A stretch of 64,000 nt of DNA from Bryobacterales bacterium (GCA_020852175.1 JADZBH010000044.1:31208-95207); one strand, 5' to 3'. Numbered from the stretch's first letter, positions 8,944 through 19,053 are shown. Notes: a model not told the origin generated them from the letters alone. A program made the numbers and translations.

Positions 8944-9708
8944 ATGAAACGAAATTACAAATTAACGTTGGAATATGACGGCACACGGTACAGCGGCTGG
9001 CAGGCGCAGGCCAACGCGCGCACGGTGATGGGCGATCTGATTGGCTCGGCCCAGGAGTTCTTCCAGGCTGGCGTGGAGGTGATGGGGGCTGGACGAACCG
9101 ACGCCGGTGTGCACGCCGCGGCGCAGGTGGCCCATCTGCGGGTCACGCCGCGCGAGGAGCTTCCGCCGGAACGGATTCTGGCCGGGTTGAACCGCCGGCT
9201 GCCGCACGACATCGCGATTCTCGAGATCGAGGAGGCGCCGGCCCGGTTCCACGCGCGGCACGACGCGGTGGGGCGTGTGTATACCTATCAGATCGCCACG
9301 CGAAAAACGGCGTTCTCGAAGAAGTATGTCTGGTGGGTGAAGGAGACGCTCGACGTGGAGCGGATGCGCGAGGCCGCCCGAAAAATTCCAGGCCGCCACG
9401 ACTTCGTCTGTTTTCGCGCGGAGGACCCATCCAAACCGGATGGCTCGACCATCGTGGTGGTGGAGTCCGCCGAACTCGACCTGCAGGATGGAATGATCGT
9501 CTTTCGCATTGAAGCGTCCCATTTTCTCTGGCGCATGGTGCGCCGGTTGGCGGGCGCGCTGGTGAAGACGGGGCTCGGCGAACTGCCGCCCGCCGCATGG
9601 GACCGTCTGCTAAAGGGCCGTTGCCCGGCGGAATGGGACATCGCCGCCTGGACGGCGCCGGCCTCGGGACTGTTCCTTTCCGAAGTGAAGTACCGGCCGG
9701 AGCTGTGA
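8944..9708 (+). CDS. truA: tRNA pseudouridine(38-40) synthase
   Basis: 254 residues matching TruA throughout. LEYDGTRYSGWQAQ lies at the N-terminus, the catalytic motif MGAGRTDAGVHA carries the nucleophile Asp53, and FHARHDAVGRVYTYQI and FLWRMVRRLAGALV follow. The enzyme converts uridines 38-40 of the anticodon arm to pseudouridine in the cytoplasm. It is a single gene facing the divergent surA-like gene and converging on mfd, with only 25 nt between the stops and no clear terminator there. Confidence 0.96.
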   Translation: MKRNYKLTLEYDGTRYSGWQAQANARTVMGDLIGSAQEFFQAGVEVMGAGRTDAGVHAAAQVAHLRVTPREELPPERILAGLNRRLPHDIAILEIEEAPARFHARHDAVGRVYTYQIATRKTAFSKKYVWWVKETLDVERMREAARKIPGRHDFVCFRAEDPSKPDGSTIVVVESAELDLQDGMIVFRIEASHFLWRMVRRLAGALVKTGLGELPPAAWDRLLKGRCPAEWDIAAWTAPASGLFLSEVKYRPEL

Positions 9709-9733
9709 TGCAGGCGGGACAGGGCGGCTGACG

Positions 9734-12700
9734 CTACGCGCCTAGTCCTGCCAGCAGCCGTTCGGCGCTTTCCAGCAAAGCGCCGGCGCCATCGCCGTGC
9801 ACGGGCACGCGGAGAATGCCCGCCGGAGTAAACGACGCCCCCTGCGTCGCGCGTACCACTTCCATCAGGCGCATCGGATCCACCTGAGAGCCGGGATGGA
9901 ACTTCACGTTGATCGCGCCGCCGCGGCGGTCGATGGTCTCGATGGCCAGCGCTTCGGCGGCGCTTTTCAGCACGGCGAACCGCAGCAGCAGACGGAGGGA
10001 ATCGGGCGGGGCGCCATAACGGTCATCGAGCTCCTCCAGGATGCCGCGCGCCTCCTCCGTGTTGGCCGCGCCGGCGATCCGCTTGTAGGCCCGCAGCCTC
10101 TGCGTTTCGTCGCCGATGTAAGTGTTGGGAATGCGGAGGTCGAGTCCCAGGTTCAGCGTCGCGTGCACTTCGGGCGCGACGGTTTCGCCGCGCAGCTCCT
10201 GCATGGTTTGTTCGAGCAGCTTCAGATACATGTCGTAGCCGACCGCGTCGATGTGGCCATGCTGCTCGCCGCCCAGCAGATTTCCGGCGCCGCGCAATTC
10301 CAGATCGAGCGCGGCGATCTTGAACCCGGCGCCCAGGTCGGAGAACTCGCGCAGGGCGGCCAGGCGCTTCCGCGCCACGTCGCTCAATTCGCCGGTTTCG
10401 GGCACAAGCAGGTACGCATACGCGCGGCGGTTCGAACGGCCCACGCGGCCGCGCAACTGGTACAACTCGCTCAGACCGTGCCGTTCGGCGTGTTCGATGA
10501 TGATCGTGTTGGCCAGCGGAATGTCGAGGCCGTTCTCGACGATGGTGGTGGACACCAGCATGTCGAACTCATGCTTCATGAAGCCGAGCATCACCTTCTC
10601 CAGTTCGGCTTCGCCCATCTGGCCGTGCCCCACGGCGAGGCGGCACTCCGGCACCAGTTCCTGCAGCCAACTGGCCCGCATCCAGATGGAATCGACGCGG
10701 TTGTGCAAAAAGTACACCTGCCCGCCCCGCGCCAGTTCCTGCTCGATGGCCGTTTTCACCATCTCGGGATGGAAGTGGGCCACGACGGTGTGAATGGCCA
10801 GGCGGTCCTTGGGCGGCGTTTCAATCACGCTTAAGTCGCGCAGGCCGAGCATGGACATGTGCAATGTGCGCGGAATCGGCGTGGCGCTCATGGTGAGCAC
10901 GTCGAGATTCTTGCGCAGTTGCTTCAGCCGCTCCTTGTGACGCACGCCGAAGCGCTGCTCCTCGTCCACCACCAACAGCCCAAGATCCTTGAAGACGACA
11001 TCGCTGGAGAACAGCCGGTGCGTGCCCACGAGAATGTCGGCCTTTCCTTCGGCCGCATCCTCGATCGCCTGTTTGATCTCTTTCGGCGAGCGGAAACGGC
11101 TCACCATTTCAATGCGCACGGGGAAGGGCGCGAAACGGCGCTTGAAGGTCTCATAGTGCTGGAAGCAGAGCACCGTCGTCGGCGTGAGCACGGCCACCTG
11201 CTTGCCGTCGCCCAGGGCTTTGAACGCGGCGCGCATGGCGACCTCGGTTTTGCCGTAGCCCACGTCGCCGCACAGCAGACGGTCCATTGGCTGCAAGCTT
11301 TCCATGTCGCGTTTAATGTCCTTCACCGCGGCGAGTTGATCCTTGGTGGCGGTGTATTCGAAGGCATCCTCGAATTCGCGCTGCCAGTTGGAATCGGGCG
11401 AAAAGGCGAAGCCCTCGGCCAAGCGCCGTTCGGCGTAGAGCTTCAACAACTCTTCGGCCATGTCGCGCATCCTGGCCTTCACGCGCGACTTGGTCTTCTG
11501 CCAGGTGGCGCCGCCGAGTTTATCCATCTGCGGCGGTTTCTCGGCCGCGCCGCGATAGGGTTCCACCAGGTCGAGGCGCTCCAGCGGAACATACAGCTTG
11601 GAGCCGCCGGCGTATTCAATGAGCAGGAAGTCGTGCCTGGATTCGCCCTGCACCAGTTCCTTCACGCCGGTGAACTGGCCAATGCCGTGCGTGGCGTGCA
11701 CGACGAAGTCGCCGGGCTTGAGATCGGCCAGGTCGGCGGCGAAGGCGCCCATTTCGCCGATGCGCGCCGGCGGACGGGCCACCAGCTCGGAAGTGTCGAA
11801 CAGGTCCTCGGAGCCGAACAGCGCCAGGTGCGAGTCCGGCAGCAGGACGCCGCGCCGCACCGTGCCGCGGGCGAGAAACAGGCTTGCCGAAGAGCCGGCC
11901 ATGAACTGCCGTTCGGCCACATAGGGCGAGGCGGCGCTCTGCGGATCGAGCGCGAGTTGGAAGGGAACCGAATATTCCTGAAAGATGTCGGCCAGGCGTT
12001 CGATTTCGCCGGCGCTGGCGGCAAAGAACAGGACACGATGGCCGCTTTCCACGATGGTGCGCGCCTCGGCCACGGCCACCGGCATGTTGCCGTGGAAGGC
12101 CATTGAAGGGCGCGACGGAATGCGAAGCGGCGCCGGCGACTGGCCCGCCAGGGCAAGCCCGGCGAGGTTGACGCGCGTGTGCCGCGAGAGATCCCTCTCC
12201 AACTCCTCCGCGCGCAGATAGACCTTGCCTGGGTCGACCGGCGATTCGCGTCCGGGCTCCTCGATGCGGACCCACATGCGCTCGGCGGCGGCGCCGGTCA
12301 ATGCGGGCTCATCCACCAGGACGATGGGCTTTTCCAGTAGCGAGGCGATGGTGGCCGGGCGCGGACGTTCCTCCGGCACGCGCAATTCCCATCCCGGATA
12401 GGTCTCTCCGGACGGCGAGCCGATGGCCCGCAACAACTCGTGCGAGCGCGGCGCCTCCAACAGGGGCAGCAGCCGCGTGGCGCCGATCTTCAGCACGGAC
12501 CGTTGCGTTTGGGGATCGAAGGCGCGCAGCGACTCCACCGTGTCGCCGAAGAATTCGATGCGCACGGGGCGCGAGGCCTCGGCGGGGAACACGTCCACGA
12601 TGCCGCCGCGCACGGAATACTCGCCCCGCAACTCCACCGGTTCGCGCCGTTCATAGCCGATGCCGGACAGGTGCGCCAGCAGGTCTTCGAGCGCGATCTC

Positions 12701-13177
12701 GTCGCCCGAGCGCAATTCGAGCGCGAGGTTGCGGTAGAAGCCCGGCTCCTCGGCGCGTAACAACGCCGCGCCAGCCGGGGCGATGGTGATGGACGATGCG
12801 CCGGCGCTCATGCGGTAAAGCGCGATGGCGCGTTTTTCGCTGATCTCCGAGTGCGGCGAGAGATTCTGCCAGGGCAGCACGTCGAGCGCGGGCAGGTACT
12901 GGGGCCGGTGGTCCTCGCGGCCTGAAACAATGAGACCGAAAAATGTTTCAACCAGCTCGAACAGCGTCTCGGCCGGTTTGCTGCCTTCGCAGATCACCAG
13001 CAGCGGCCGCTCCACGGTTTGCCATAACAGCGTCAGATAGAGCGCCTTGGCCGTGGGCGTCAGGCCCTCGAGCGTGAAGGGTCCGCGTTCGCCCCGCACC
13101 AGCGAGCGCGCCAGTTCCTGGAAGGCTTCGTGGCGGCCGGCCGACGCCAGAAGATCGCGAATGGTGGCGCTTGTCAC
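9734..13177 (-). CDS. mfd: Transcription-repair coupling factor
   Basis: 1147 residues, normal Mfd length. The UvrB-like N-terminal domains run to about residue 350. The RNA-polymerase-interacting CarD-like domain is at about 480-540 ([15 protein letters not shown] ... [19 protein letters not shown]). The superfamily-2 translocase motor has Walker [16 protein letters not shown] near 636, DEEQRFG near 737 and [17 protein letters not shown] near 913. A C-terminal TRCF domain follows. Mfd removes stalled RNA polymerase at lesions and recruits UvrA. Its start overlaps the hldC stop by 4 nt (ATGA), so the two are translationally coupled. Confidence 0.97.
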   Translation of the reverse strand: MTSATIRDLLASAGRHEAFQELARSLVRGERGPFTLEGLTPTAKALYLTLLWQTVERPLLVICEGSKPAETLFELVETFFGLIVSGREDHRPQYLPALDVLPWQNLSPHSEISEKRAIALYRMSAGASSITIAPAGAALLRAEEPGFYRNLALELRSGDEIALEDLLAHLSGIGYERREPVELRGEYSVRGGIVDVFPAEASRPVRIEFFGDTVESLRAFDPQTQRSVLKIGATRLLPLLEAPRSHELLRAIGSPSGETYPGWELRVPEERPRPATIASLLEKPIVLVDEPALTGAAAERMWVRIEEPGRESPVDPGKVYLRAEELERDLSRHTRVNLAGLALAGQSPAPLRIPSRPSMAFHGNMPVAVAEARTIVESGHRVLFFAASAGEIERLADIFQEYSVPFQLALDPQSAASPYVAERQFMAGSSASLFLARGTVRRGVLLPDSHLALFGSEDLFDTSELVARPPARIGEMGAFAADLADLKPGDFVVHATHGIGQFTGVKELVQGESRHDFLLIEYAGGSKLYVPLERLDLVEPYRGAAEKPPQMDKLGGATWQKTKSRVKARMRDMAEELLKLYAERRLAEGFAFSPDSNWQREFEDAFEYTATKDQLAAVKDIKRDMESLQPMDRLLCGDVGYGKTEVAMRAAFKALGDGKQVAVLTPTTVLCFQHYETFKRRFAPFPVRIEMVSRFRSPKEIKQAIEDAAEGKADILVGTHRLFSSDVVFKDLGLLVVDEEQRFGVRHKERLKQLRKNLDVLTMSATPIPRTLHMSMLGLRDLSVIETPPKDRLAIHTVVAHFHPEMVKTAIEQELARGGQVYFLHNRVDSIWMRASWLQELVPECRLAVGHGQMGEAELEKVMLGFMKHEFDMLVSTTIVENGLDIPLANTIIIEHAERHGLSELYQLRGRVGRSNRRAYAYLLVPETGELSDVARKRLAALREFSDLGAGFKIAALDLELRGAGNLLGGEQHGHIDAVGYDMYLKLLEQTMQELRGETVAPEVHATLNLGLDLRIPNTYIGDETQRLRAYKRIAGAANTEEARGILEELDDRYGAPPDSLRLLLRFAVLKSAAEALAIETIDRRGGAINVKFHPGSQVDPMRLMEVVRATQGASFTPAGILRVPVHGDGAGALLESAERLLAGLGA

Positions 13178-13647
13178 GGCCGGCGGCGCAGCAGTTCCTG
13201 TTCAATGTTGGTGGAGGAAAAGCCTGGCTCCAGCGGCAGTGCGTGCACGGCGCCTCCGGCGGCTTCCACCTCCTCGCGTCCGGCGATGAAGTGGGACCAG
13301 TCGGCCCCTTTCACGAGCACGTCGGGCAGCACGGCGGCGATCAGTTCGCGCGGCGTGTCCTCGTCGAACAGCGTCACGGCGTCGACGGCTTCCAGCGCGC
13401 AGGCCAGGGCCACACGCTCGGCTTCGGGCGTCAGCGGGCGGCTTGGCCCTTTGTAGCGTGCCACGCTCGCATCGGTGTTCAGGGCGAGAATCAACACGTC
13501 ACCCAGCGAGCGCGACCGTTCCAGCAGCCGGACATGGCCCGGATGCAGCAGGTCGTAACACCCGTTCGTGAACACCACCTTCCTGCCCGCCTGTTTCCAT
13601 TCGGCGCGGCGAACCTTCATTTCGTCCCGGGTGAAGTACTGTCCCAT
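13174..13647 (-). CDS. hldC: D-glycero-beta-D-manno-heptose 1-phosphate adenylyltransferase
   Basis: 157 residues, the stand-alone second domain of RfaE/HldE. VVFTNGCYDLLHPGHVRLLE contains the HxGH nucleotidyltransferase signature (HPGH, 35-38), and the C-terminal FSSTNIEQELL corresponds to the family ISSTxII motif. It makes ADP-glycero-manno-heptose for the LPS core, which fits the heptosyltransferase genes just across the divergent promoter. The kinase half (HldA) is not in the window. It lies 7 nt after the phyH-like gene and overlaps mfd. Confidence 0.92.
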   Translation of the reverse strand: MGQYFTRDEMKVRRAEWKQAGRKVVFTNGCYDLLHPGHVRLLERSRSLGDVLILALNTDASVARYKGPSRPLTPEAERVALACALEAVDAVTLFDEDTPRELIAAVLPDVLVKGADWSHFIAGREEVEAAGGAVHALPLEPGFSSTNIEQELLRRRP

Positions 13648-13654
13648 GCGTCTC

Positions 13655-14437
13655 CTATTTGAGAAAACCGCTGCGGCCTTCGTGTCCGGCCGTCACGGCG
13701 TCGTTCAGCGGATCGTCGATGGCCAGCAGTTCGCGCAATCGCGCGTCGAGCGCCGCCAGTGTTTCGGGCCGCAACAATTTCTTCTGATATTGTTGCTGAG
13801 GTTGATCGCGGCGCGCATAGAAAGAATGCAGAGCGCGGCGCGGCCGGCCGGTGCGGTTCTGCGTGCCGCCGTGCCAGCAGTGCGCGTTCATCACCACTAC
13901 TGTTCCTTCGGGCGCCGTCACGATCACCTCTCCGGGATGCGGCCCGGCGGGGTCGCTCATCGCCTCGTGCGGCAGTTTGCCCCAAAGGTGCGAACCGGGC
14001 ACCACGCGGATGGCGCCGTTGTCCGCGGTGAAGCCGTCCAGCATCCAAACCGTGTTGCAGACCGAGTAGCCGCGCTCATCGGCCACCGCGCCCATATCGG
14101 CGTGCAGCGGCTGCGGCGCTCCGTTATGCGGGTTCGCCGAGCGCGCGTTCAGGCTGCTCAGCTTGAAGCCGGCGTTCAACACGTGGCCCACGAGTTCCAG
14201 CACGCCCTGGTCGCCCGCGATGCGCCGGAATACCTCGCCCTTGTCCATCAGGTTGGCGAGCCGCCGCGCACCTGCCTCCTGGCGGAATTCGCTGCCCGCC
14301 GCCGCGCCCTCTTCGTCGAACAACTCCTCCACACGCGCGCGCGCCTCCCGCAGCAATGCTCCGGACATGTAGCCGGGCAGGACGGCATAACCCAGTTCGT
14401 CCAACTGTCGCCGTTGCGCGGGAGTCACAGTTGTCAT
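13655..14437 (-). CDS. Phytanoyl-CoA dioxygenase family protein
   Basis: 260 residues of the Fe(II)/2-oxoglutarate-dependent PhyH fold. The metal triad is visible as H112-x-D114 (LHADMG) and a distal histidine in NAHCWHGGTQ (H189 most likely), with a 2-oxoglutarate-binding arginine in the following NRTGRPRRALHSFYAR. VVPGSHLWGK is also characteristic. Bacterial members hydroxylate varied small molecules and the substrate cannot be told from sequence. It is the first gene of a minus-strand run with hldC and mfd, divergent from waaF with 33 nt between the starts. Confidence 0.88.
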   Translation of the reverse strand: MTTVTPAQRRQLDELGYAVLPGYMSGALLREARARVEELFDEEGAAAGSEFRQEAGARRLANLMDKGEVFRRIAGDQGVLELVGHVLNAGFKLSSLNARSANPHNGAPQPLHADMGAVADERGYSVCNTVWMLDGFTADNGAIRVVPGSHLWGKLPHEAMSDPAGPHPGEVIVTAPEGTVVVMNAHCWHGGTQNRTGRPRRALHSFYARRDQPQQQYQKKLLRPETLAALDARLRELLAIDDPLNDAVTAGHEGRSGFLK

Positions 14438-14470
14438 TTTATCCGCCTGCTAGCATGAGATCGTCCGCCC

Positions 14471-15511
14471 ATGCACGCGCCGAGCAAGTTGATGATCCGC
14501 GCCACGAACTGGCTGGGCGATGCCGTCATGAGCCTGCCCGCGCTCCGGTTGGTGCGGGCGCGCTTTCCCGATGCGCACATCGCCGTTCTGGCCAGGCCTT
14601 GGGTGGCCGATCTGTATGGCCGCGAGACGTGGCTGAACGAAGTGATTCCCTATACGCCCGCGCCGGGACGTACGCGGTTCGGTGAAAAATGGCGGGCCGG
14701 ACGCGCTCTTGCCGCTCGCGGGTTCGATACGGCGCTGCTGCTGCCCAATTCGTTCGAAGCAGCGGCGGTGGCGTTTCTGGCGCGCATTCCGAACCGGCTG
14801 GGCTATGCTCGCGACGGCCGCGGCTGGCTGCTCACCCAGTCGGTCGAGCCGCCGCCGAAGGGCAGCATACCGGCGCATGAGGTCTTTTACTATTTGGAAC
14901 TGATCCGCCGCGCCGGGTGGCTCGACGCGCTGCCCGCCGAAGCGGCGCCGGAACTGGAAGGCGTGGCGGAGGCGCGCGTGCAGGGCGTGGCGCATCTGGA
15001 AGCGCGCGGGCTCGGCGGGCCTGTCCTGGGCGTCAGCCCGGGGGCGGCGTTTGGAACGGCCAAACGCTGGTATCCGGAGCGTTTCGCCGAGGCTGCCGTC
15101 ACCGTTGCGCGCGAGCGCGGACTGGCCGTGGCCGTGTTCGGATCGGCGGCCGAGCGCGATTTGTGCGAACTGGTGCACACCACCGCGGGCCCCCAAGTCC
15201 GCGCCGCCCACAACTTCGCCGGGGAAACCACACTGCGCCAGTTCATCGACTGCGCCGCTGCCTGCCGGGCGTTTCTCACCAACGATTCGGGCTCCATGCA
15301 CATCGCCTATGCGTTGCGCGTGCCGACGGTGGCCGTGTTCGGCCCTACCGACCACATCGGTACGGGGCCGTGCGGCGCTCACACCCGGATTGTGCGCCAC
15401 CCCGTCGAGTGCAGCCCCTGCAAGCTGCGCGAATGCCCCATCGACCACCGCTGCATGCAAGGCGTAAGGCCTGACGAGGTGGCGCGCGCGGTACTGGAAC
15501 TGCTCAAATAG
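14471..15511 (+). CDS. waaF: LPS heptosyltransferase II (GT9)
   Basis: 346 residues of the GT-B fold. The N-terminal KLMIRATNWLGDAVMSLPALRLVRARFPDAHI is the WaaF hallmark, with the catalytic acid in WLGDAVMS. In the ADP-heptose-binding half are GVSPGAAFGTAKRWYPERFAE, FLTNDSGSMHIAYAL and AVFGPTDHIGTGP. A C-terminal cysteine cluster (ECSPCKLRECPIDHRCM) is common in this family. The enzyme adds the second heptose to the inner LPS core at the cytoplasmic face. It heads a tight plus-strand cluster (gap 5 nt, then 1-nt and 4-nt overlaps). Confidence 0.92.
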   Translation: MHAPSKLMIRATNWLGDAVMSLPALRLVRARFPDAHIAVLARPWVADLYGRETWLNEVIPYTPAPGRTRFGEKWRAGRALAARGFDTALLLPNSFEAAAVAFLARIPNRLGYARDGRGWLLTQSVEPPPKGSIPAHEVFYYLELIRRAGWLDALPAEAAPELEGVAEARVQGVAHLEARGLGGPVLGVSPGAAFGTAKRWYPERFAEAAVTVARERGLAVAVFGSAAERDLCELVHTTAGPQVRAAHNFAGETTLRQFIDCAAACRAFLTNDSGSMHIAYALRVPTVAVFGPTDHIGTGPCGAHTRIVRHPVECSPCKLRECPIDHRCMQGVRPDEVARAVLELLK

Positions 15512-15516
15512 TAACC

Positions 15517-15951
15517 TTGGATACCCGCAGCAAGATTCTCGCCTGGGCCGGCGCGCGTGCGCTCGTGGAGCAGGCGCGGCCGCCGCTGGTGACGGGCCAT
15601 TTCGATCCGCTCACCGCCGGACATGCCCGCCGCCTGGCCGCTCTGGCGGAAACACACGGACCACTTTTTGTTTTAATCACCGAACCGCCCGATCCGGTGC
15701 TCCCGGCCGGCGCCCGCGCCCATCTGGTCGCCGCGCTGGCCTGCGTCCAATGCGTCATGCTCGCTCCGCCGGAAGGTCCCGAGGCGGTGTTGGCGGCCTT
15801 CCCGCCGGAGCGTGTTCTGCGCGGCGAAGAGGCCGACCTGGAGTTGCGAGAGGCGCTCCAGAGCCATGTGCGGGCGCGCCACGCCCAATCCGCAGCCATT
15901 CCCGGCGAAGCCGCGCCGGGAGGCGCGGAGCCGGACAAAGAAGATTCGTGA
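15517..15951 (+). CDS. RfaE-like nucleotidyltransferase-fold protein, probably degenerate
   Basis: 144 residues from a TTG start 5 nt after waaF. The segment VTGHFDPLTAGHARRLAALA resembles the HxGH nucleotide-binding entry of RfaE-domain/cytidylyltransferase proteins (here TAGH), and ERVLRGEEADLELRE resembles the later DVLVKGxD segment. The C-terminal ISSTxII motif, present in the complete HldC protein nearby, is not seen; the tail is charged and low-complexity. It may be a diverged or inactive paralogue, or one with another substrate. The adjacent gene shares 1 nt with its stop (TGATG), so it is translated with the LPS-core genes. Confidence 0.7.
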   Translation: MDTRSKILAWAGARALVEQARPPLVTGHFDPLTAGHARRLAALAETHGPLFVLITEPPDPVLPAGARAHLVAALACVQCVMLAPPEGPEAVLAAFPPERVLRGEEADLELREALQSHVRARHAQSAAIPGEAAPGGAEPDKEDS

Positions 15952-16937
15952 TGGCCGGGCCGCGCATTCTTCTGGTTCGCCTGGGCGCCATGGGCGACAT
16001 TCTGCATACGCTACCCGCGGCGGCCACGGTTCGCGCCAACCTGCCCGATGCGCGGATCGCGTGGCTTGTGGAGCCGCGCTGGCAACCTTTGCTGGAAGGC
16101 CATCCGGCCTTGGATGAGTGCATACCGTTCGACCGCCGGCAGTGGCGTCAACTACCCTCGCGCATTGCCGCACTGCGCGCGCGCGGGTTCGACCTGGCGA
16201 TCGACTTCCAGGGATTGTTGAAATCGGCGCTTCCGGCGCGTTTGTGTGGCGCCGCGCGGGTGATGGGTTACTCGCGCGAGGCGGCGCGCGAACGATGGGC
16301 GGCGCTGTTCTACACGCGCGTCTGCCAGCCGCGCTCGGCGCACATCGTGGACCGGCATCTCGAACTGGCCCTGATGGCGGCCGGACCTCAGCGCGTGGTG
16401 CGTTTCGATGTGCCTCCGGGCAGGGAAGAAGCGCCGCTGCCGGAACGCTTCGTGCTCGCCTCGCCGCTGGCCGGGTGGGGCGCGAAGCAGTGGCCGCTGG
16501 AACGTTATGGAGAGCTGGCCGGGCTGCTCGCCGCACAGTTCGCGACGCCCCTGGTGTTGAACGGCGCCCCGGCGCAGGCCGAAGCGTTGCGCGCCATCCC
16601 GGGCGTGACGGTTCATGTCTCCGGACTGCCTGGCCTGATCGACGCGACGCGGCGTGCGGCGGCGGTAATCGGGCTGGACAGCGGCCCTCTGCATCTGGCG
16701 GCGGCGCTGCGCAAACCAGGCGTGGCGCTGTTCGGTCCCACCGACCCCGCGCGCAACGGGCCGTACTGTGAGACGATCACCGTGTTGCGGGATGCAACTT
16801 CGCGTACCAGTTATCGACGCACCAGCGGGACCGAGTCCGGCATGGCCGCGACCGGCGCCGCGCGGGTGATGGAGATTCTCTCGGGCGTATTGCGGCAGGC
16901 TCCAGCCGCTCCGCCCGTGCCGCGAGCCACCGCATGA
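15951..16937 (+). CDS. waaC: LPS heptosyltransferase I-like glycosyltransferase (GT9)
   Basis: 328 residues. The start MAGPRILLVRLGAMGDILHTLPAAATVRANLP is the WaaC signature. VIGLDSGPLHLAAAL and VALFGPTDPARNGPY are the nucleotide-sugar-binding loops of family GT9. The enzyme should add the first L-glycero-D-manno-heptose to Kdo of the inner core. I chose ATG 15951, which overlaps the preceding stop by one base. A longer in-frame extension to 15750 runs through the preceding gene and has non-coding character. The last 30 residues are alanine/proline rich. Confidence 0.9.
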   Translation: MAGPRILLVRLGAMGDILHTLPAAATVRANLPDARIAWLVEPRWQPLLEGHPALDECIPFDRRQWRQLPSRIAALRARGFDLAIDFQGLLKSALPARLCGAARVMGYSREAARERWAALFYTRVCQPRSAHIVDRHLELALMAAGPQRVVRFDVPPGREEAPLPERFVLASPLAGWGAKQWPLERYGELAGLLAAQFATPLVLNGAPAQAEALRAIPGVTVHVSGLPGLIDATRRAAAVIGLDSGPLHLAAALRKPGVALFGPTDPARNGPYCETITVLRDATSRTSYRRTSGTESGMAATGAARVMEILSGVLRQAPAAPPVPRATA

Positions 16938-17485
16938 GCCGCCGCTACTGGTTTCCGAAACATTATGCCGACCTGGTGCAGAGGCTCCGCGTGCCGGCGG
17001 GCTTCGCGCTGCTGGCGGCGTTTCTGTTGCTGGCCGCGCCGTCGATGCTCACGCTCGCGCTGGGCGCGCCGGTGTCGGCGCTCGGACTGCTGCTGCGTTC
17101 CTGGGCGGCGGGCCACCTGGCGAAAAACGAATCGCTCGCCACATCCGGTCCCTACGCGGTCACGCGCAATCCGCTCTATCTCGGCTCGCTGGCCGCCGCG
17201 CTCGGCCTTGGCCTGGCTGGAGGCAGCCTGTGGCTGCTGTTGCTACTGCTGGCCGTCTTCGTGCTGGTCTACTATCCGGTGATGGAACTGGAAGAACAAC
17301 ATCTACGGAATTTGTTTCCGGACTACGCCGCCTATGCCGACAGCGTTCCGCTTCTCGCTCCCCTGCGCGCGCCACGGGGGCCATTGGGCGGTTTCCGTTG
17401 GAAGTTGTGGCGGCGCAACGAAGAGTACAAGGCACTGCTTGGCTTTCTGGTGGCGCTGCTGTATCTACTCTGGCGCGTGGGATGA
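16934..17485 (+). CDS. Isoprenylcysteine carboxyl methyltransferase-like membrane protein
   Basis: 183 residues with about four to five hydrophobic segments and the conserved SAM-binding core of the ICMT/PEMT family: GPYAVTRNPLYLGSL, then MELEEQHLRNLFPDYAAYADSVP. Bacterial homologues methylate lipids or other membrane-associated substrates; the substrate is unknown. It overlaps waaC by 4 nt (ATGA), so it belongs to the LPS-core transcript. A role in envelope lipid or saccharide modification is an inference from that context. Confidence 0.82.
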   Translation: MSRRYWFPKHYADLVQRLRVPAGFALLAAFLLLAAPSMLTLALGAPVSALGLLLRSWAAGHLAKNESLATSGPYAVTRNPLYLGSLAAALGLGLAGGSLWLLLLLLAVFVLVYYPVMELEEQHLRNLFPDYAAYADSVPLLAPLRAPRGPLGGFRWKLWRRNEEYKALLGFLVALLYLLWRVG

Positions 17486-17507
17486 GGCTTTCCCTGGGAG
17501 ACATGAA

Positions 17508-17538
17508 AGGGGCGAACCGCGTGGCTCGCCCCTCTTTT
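17508..17538 (+). terminator. Terminator after the LPS-core cluster
   Basis: AGGGGCGA pairs with TCGCCCCT (8 bp, 10-nt loop), followed by CTTTT. It separates the convergent methyltransferase and enolase-superfamily genes. Confidence 0.8.
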
Positions 17539-17563
17539 CAGGTGCGTTTGATCGCGAGCCGGG

Positions 17564-18991
17564 TTACGACCAGAGACGGTCGTTGGTCCGGTCCACGTTC
17601 CATTCCGTGGTGGGCGCGAAGTACTGCTCGCCCTGCACCAGGTGCTGCTTCACCACCTCTTCGTTCAATGTAACGCCCAGGCCCGGCGTGTTGGGCACCG
17701 TGGCGAAACCCTTGTCGAAGAGCGGCTTGTGGCCGTGCACCAGATCCTCCCACCAGGGCACGTCCACCGAGTGATGTTCGAGCGCGATGAAATTCTCCGT
17801 GGCCGCGGCGCAGTGCACGTTAGCCATGAAACTGACGGGCGTGCCGGCGAAGTGCATCGCCATGGCGACGCCCTCTTCCTGGCACAGGTCGCCGATGCGC
17901 TTGGTTTCAAACAGTCCGCCTGAAGTCGCCAGGTCGGGATGAACGATATCGACGGCGTGCATGCGAGCCAGTTTCAGGAAGTCCTCCTTAAGGTAGATGT
18001 CCTCGCCGGTCAGGATGGGAATGTCCACGGCATCGGTGATCTTCTTCATCAGTTCGCCATACTGCCAGGGGATCATGTCCTCCAGCCAGGCCATGTTGTA
18101 TTTTTCAAGCGCCTTGCCAAGGCGGATGCAGGAGTTTAAACCGATGTGTCCGAAGTGGTCCGACGCCAGCGGCACCTCCCAGCCGATCTGCTCACGCACC
18201 TTGGCGACGTAGTCGGCCATCAGTTCAACGCCCTTCGGCGTAAGTTCCATGCCGGTGAACATGTGTTGCGTGCGGAAGTGGTCGCGGCTCGTTGTTCCCA
18301 GGGGCCGCGAAACCGTGCCGGGAATGCGCTCGACCAGTCCCACGCCCAGATCCATCTTCAGGAAAGTGAAGCCCATCCCGTCCACGCGGGCCTTCAGTTT
18401 TCTGCCGAATTCGGAGGCGTCCTGCACCTGAGTCGTGTCGGCATAGCAGCGCACTTTGTCTCTGAACTTACCGCCGAGTAACTGGTAAGCAGGTACGTTG
18501 TACGCCTTTCCGGCCAGGTCGCACAGGGCCATTTCCACGCCACAAACACCGCCGCCCTGCCTCGCATGGCCGCCGAACTGTTTGATTTTGCGGAAAATCT
18601 TATCGATGTCACAAGGATTCTCTCCGAGTAACCTGCTTTTCAGCACAAGGGCGTAGTTCTTACTGGCCCCGTCACGCACCTCGCCCAGGCCATAGACGCC
18701 CTGGTTCGTGTCGATGCGGATGACCGGGCACGTCATGGGCGCGCGCGCGACAACGGCCACGCGCAGGTCCGTGATCTTCAAGTCGGACGGCTTGGAGTTC
18801 GTGTTCACGTTCTGCTGGTAGGCTTCGATGGTCTGGTTGTCCCAGAAACCGAGGGCGGCGGCGCCGATGGCGGCCGAACGCAGCCAGTCGCGGCGGCTTG
18901 CGCCTCCGGGGAACGGGATGCGGGGCGCCTGGGCCGGCCTCGACGATGAGAGATGGGTTCGGTCAAGCAGCTTGAAAATTGACGGTTTCAT
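17564..18991 (-). CDS. Tat-exported mandelate racemase/enolase-superfamily enzyme
   Basis: 475 residues. A twin-arginine signal (SRRDWLRSAAIGAAALGF, 32-49) precedes an enolase-superfamily N-terminal cap and TIM barrel. Expected catalytic features are visible: FLKMD (K212), metal ligands D278 (ASDHFGH), E304 (WLEDM) and E330 (LTGEDIY), and H380 (MAMHFAGTP). The pattern fits a dehydratase or epimerase of a sugar acid, but the specific substrate is not readable. Family members are normally cytoplasmic; export by Tat is a repeated theme in this genome. It may be co-regulated with the Tat-exported aldo/keto reductase gene upstream, although a terminator separates them. Confidence 0.88.
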   Translation of the reverse strand: MKPSIFKLLDRTHLSSSRPAQAPRIPFPGGASRRDWLRSAAIGAAALGFWDNQTIEAYQQNVNTNSKPSDLKITDLRVAVVARAPMTCPVIRIDTNQGVYGLGEVRDGASKNYALVLKSRLLGENPCDIDKIFRKIKQFGGHARQGGGVCGVEMALCDLAGKAYNVPAYQLLGGKFRDKVRCYADTTQVQDASEFGRKLKARVDGMGFTFLKMDLGVGLVERIPGTVSRPLGTTSRDHFRTQHMFTGMELTPKGVELMADYVAKVREQIGWEVPLASDHFGHIGLNSCIRLGKALEKYNMAWLEDMIPWQYGELMKKITDAVDIPILTGEDIYLKEDFLKLARMHAVDIVHPDLATSGGLFETKRIGDLCQEEGVAMAMHFAGTPVSFMANVHCAAATENFIALEHHSVDVPWWEDLVHGHKPLFDKGFATVPNTPGLGVTLNEEVVKQHLVQGEQYFAPTTEWNVDRTNDRLWS

Positions 18992-19018
18992 CCTGTACCA
19001 ATCTTTCTTTTTATTCCA

Positions 19019-19034
19019 GGCGACTTACGTCGCC
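19019..19034 (-). promoter_or_regulatory. Inverted repeat before the enolase-superfamily gene
   Basis: GGCGAC-TTAC-GTCGCC is a perfect 6-bp inverted repeat about 30 bp upstream of the coding start. No T-tract follows on either strand, so an operator is more likely than a terminator. Weak evidence. Confidence 0.3.
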
Positions 19035-19053
19035 GGCTGAATTCTATCATTAA

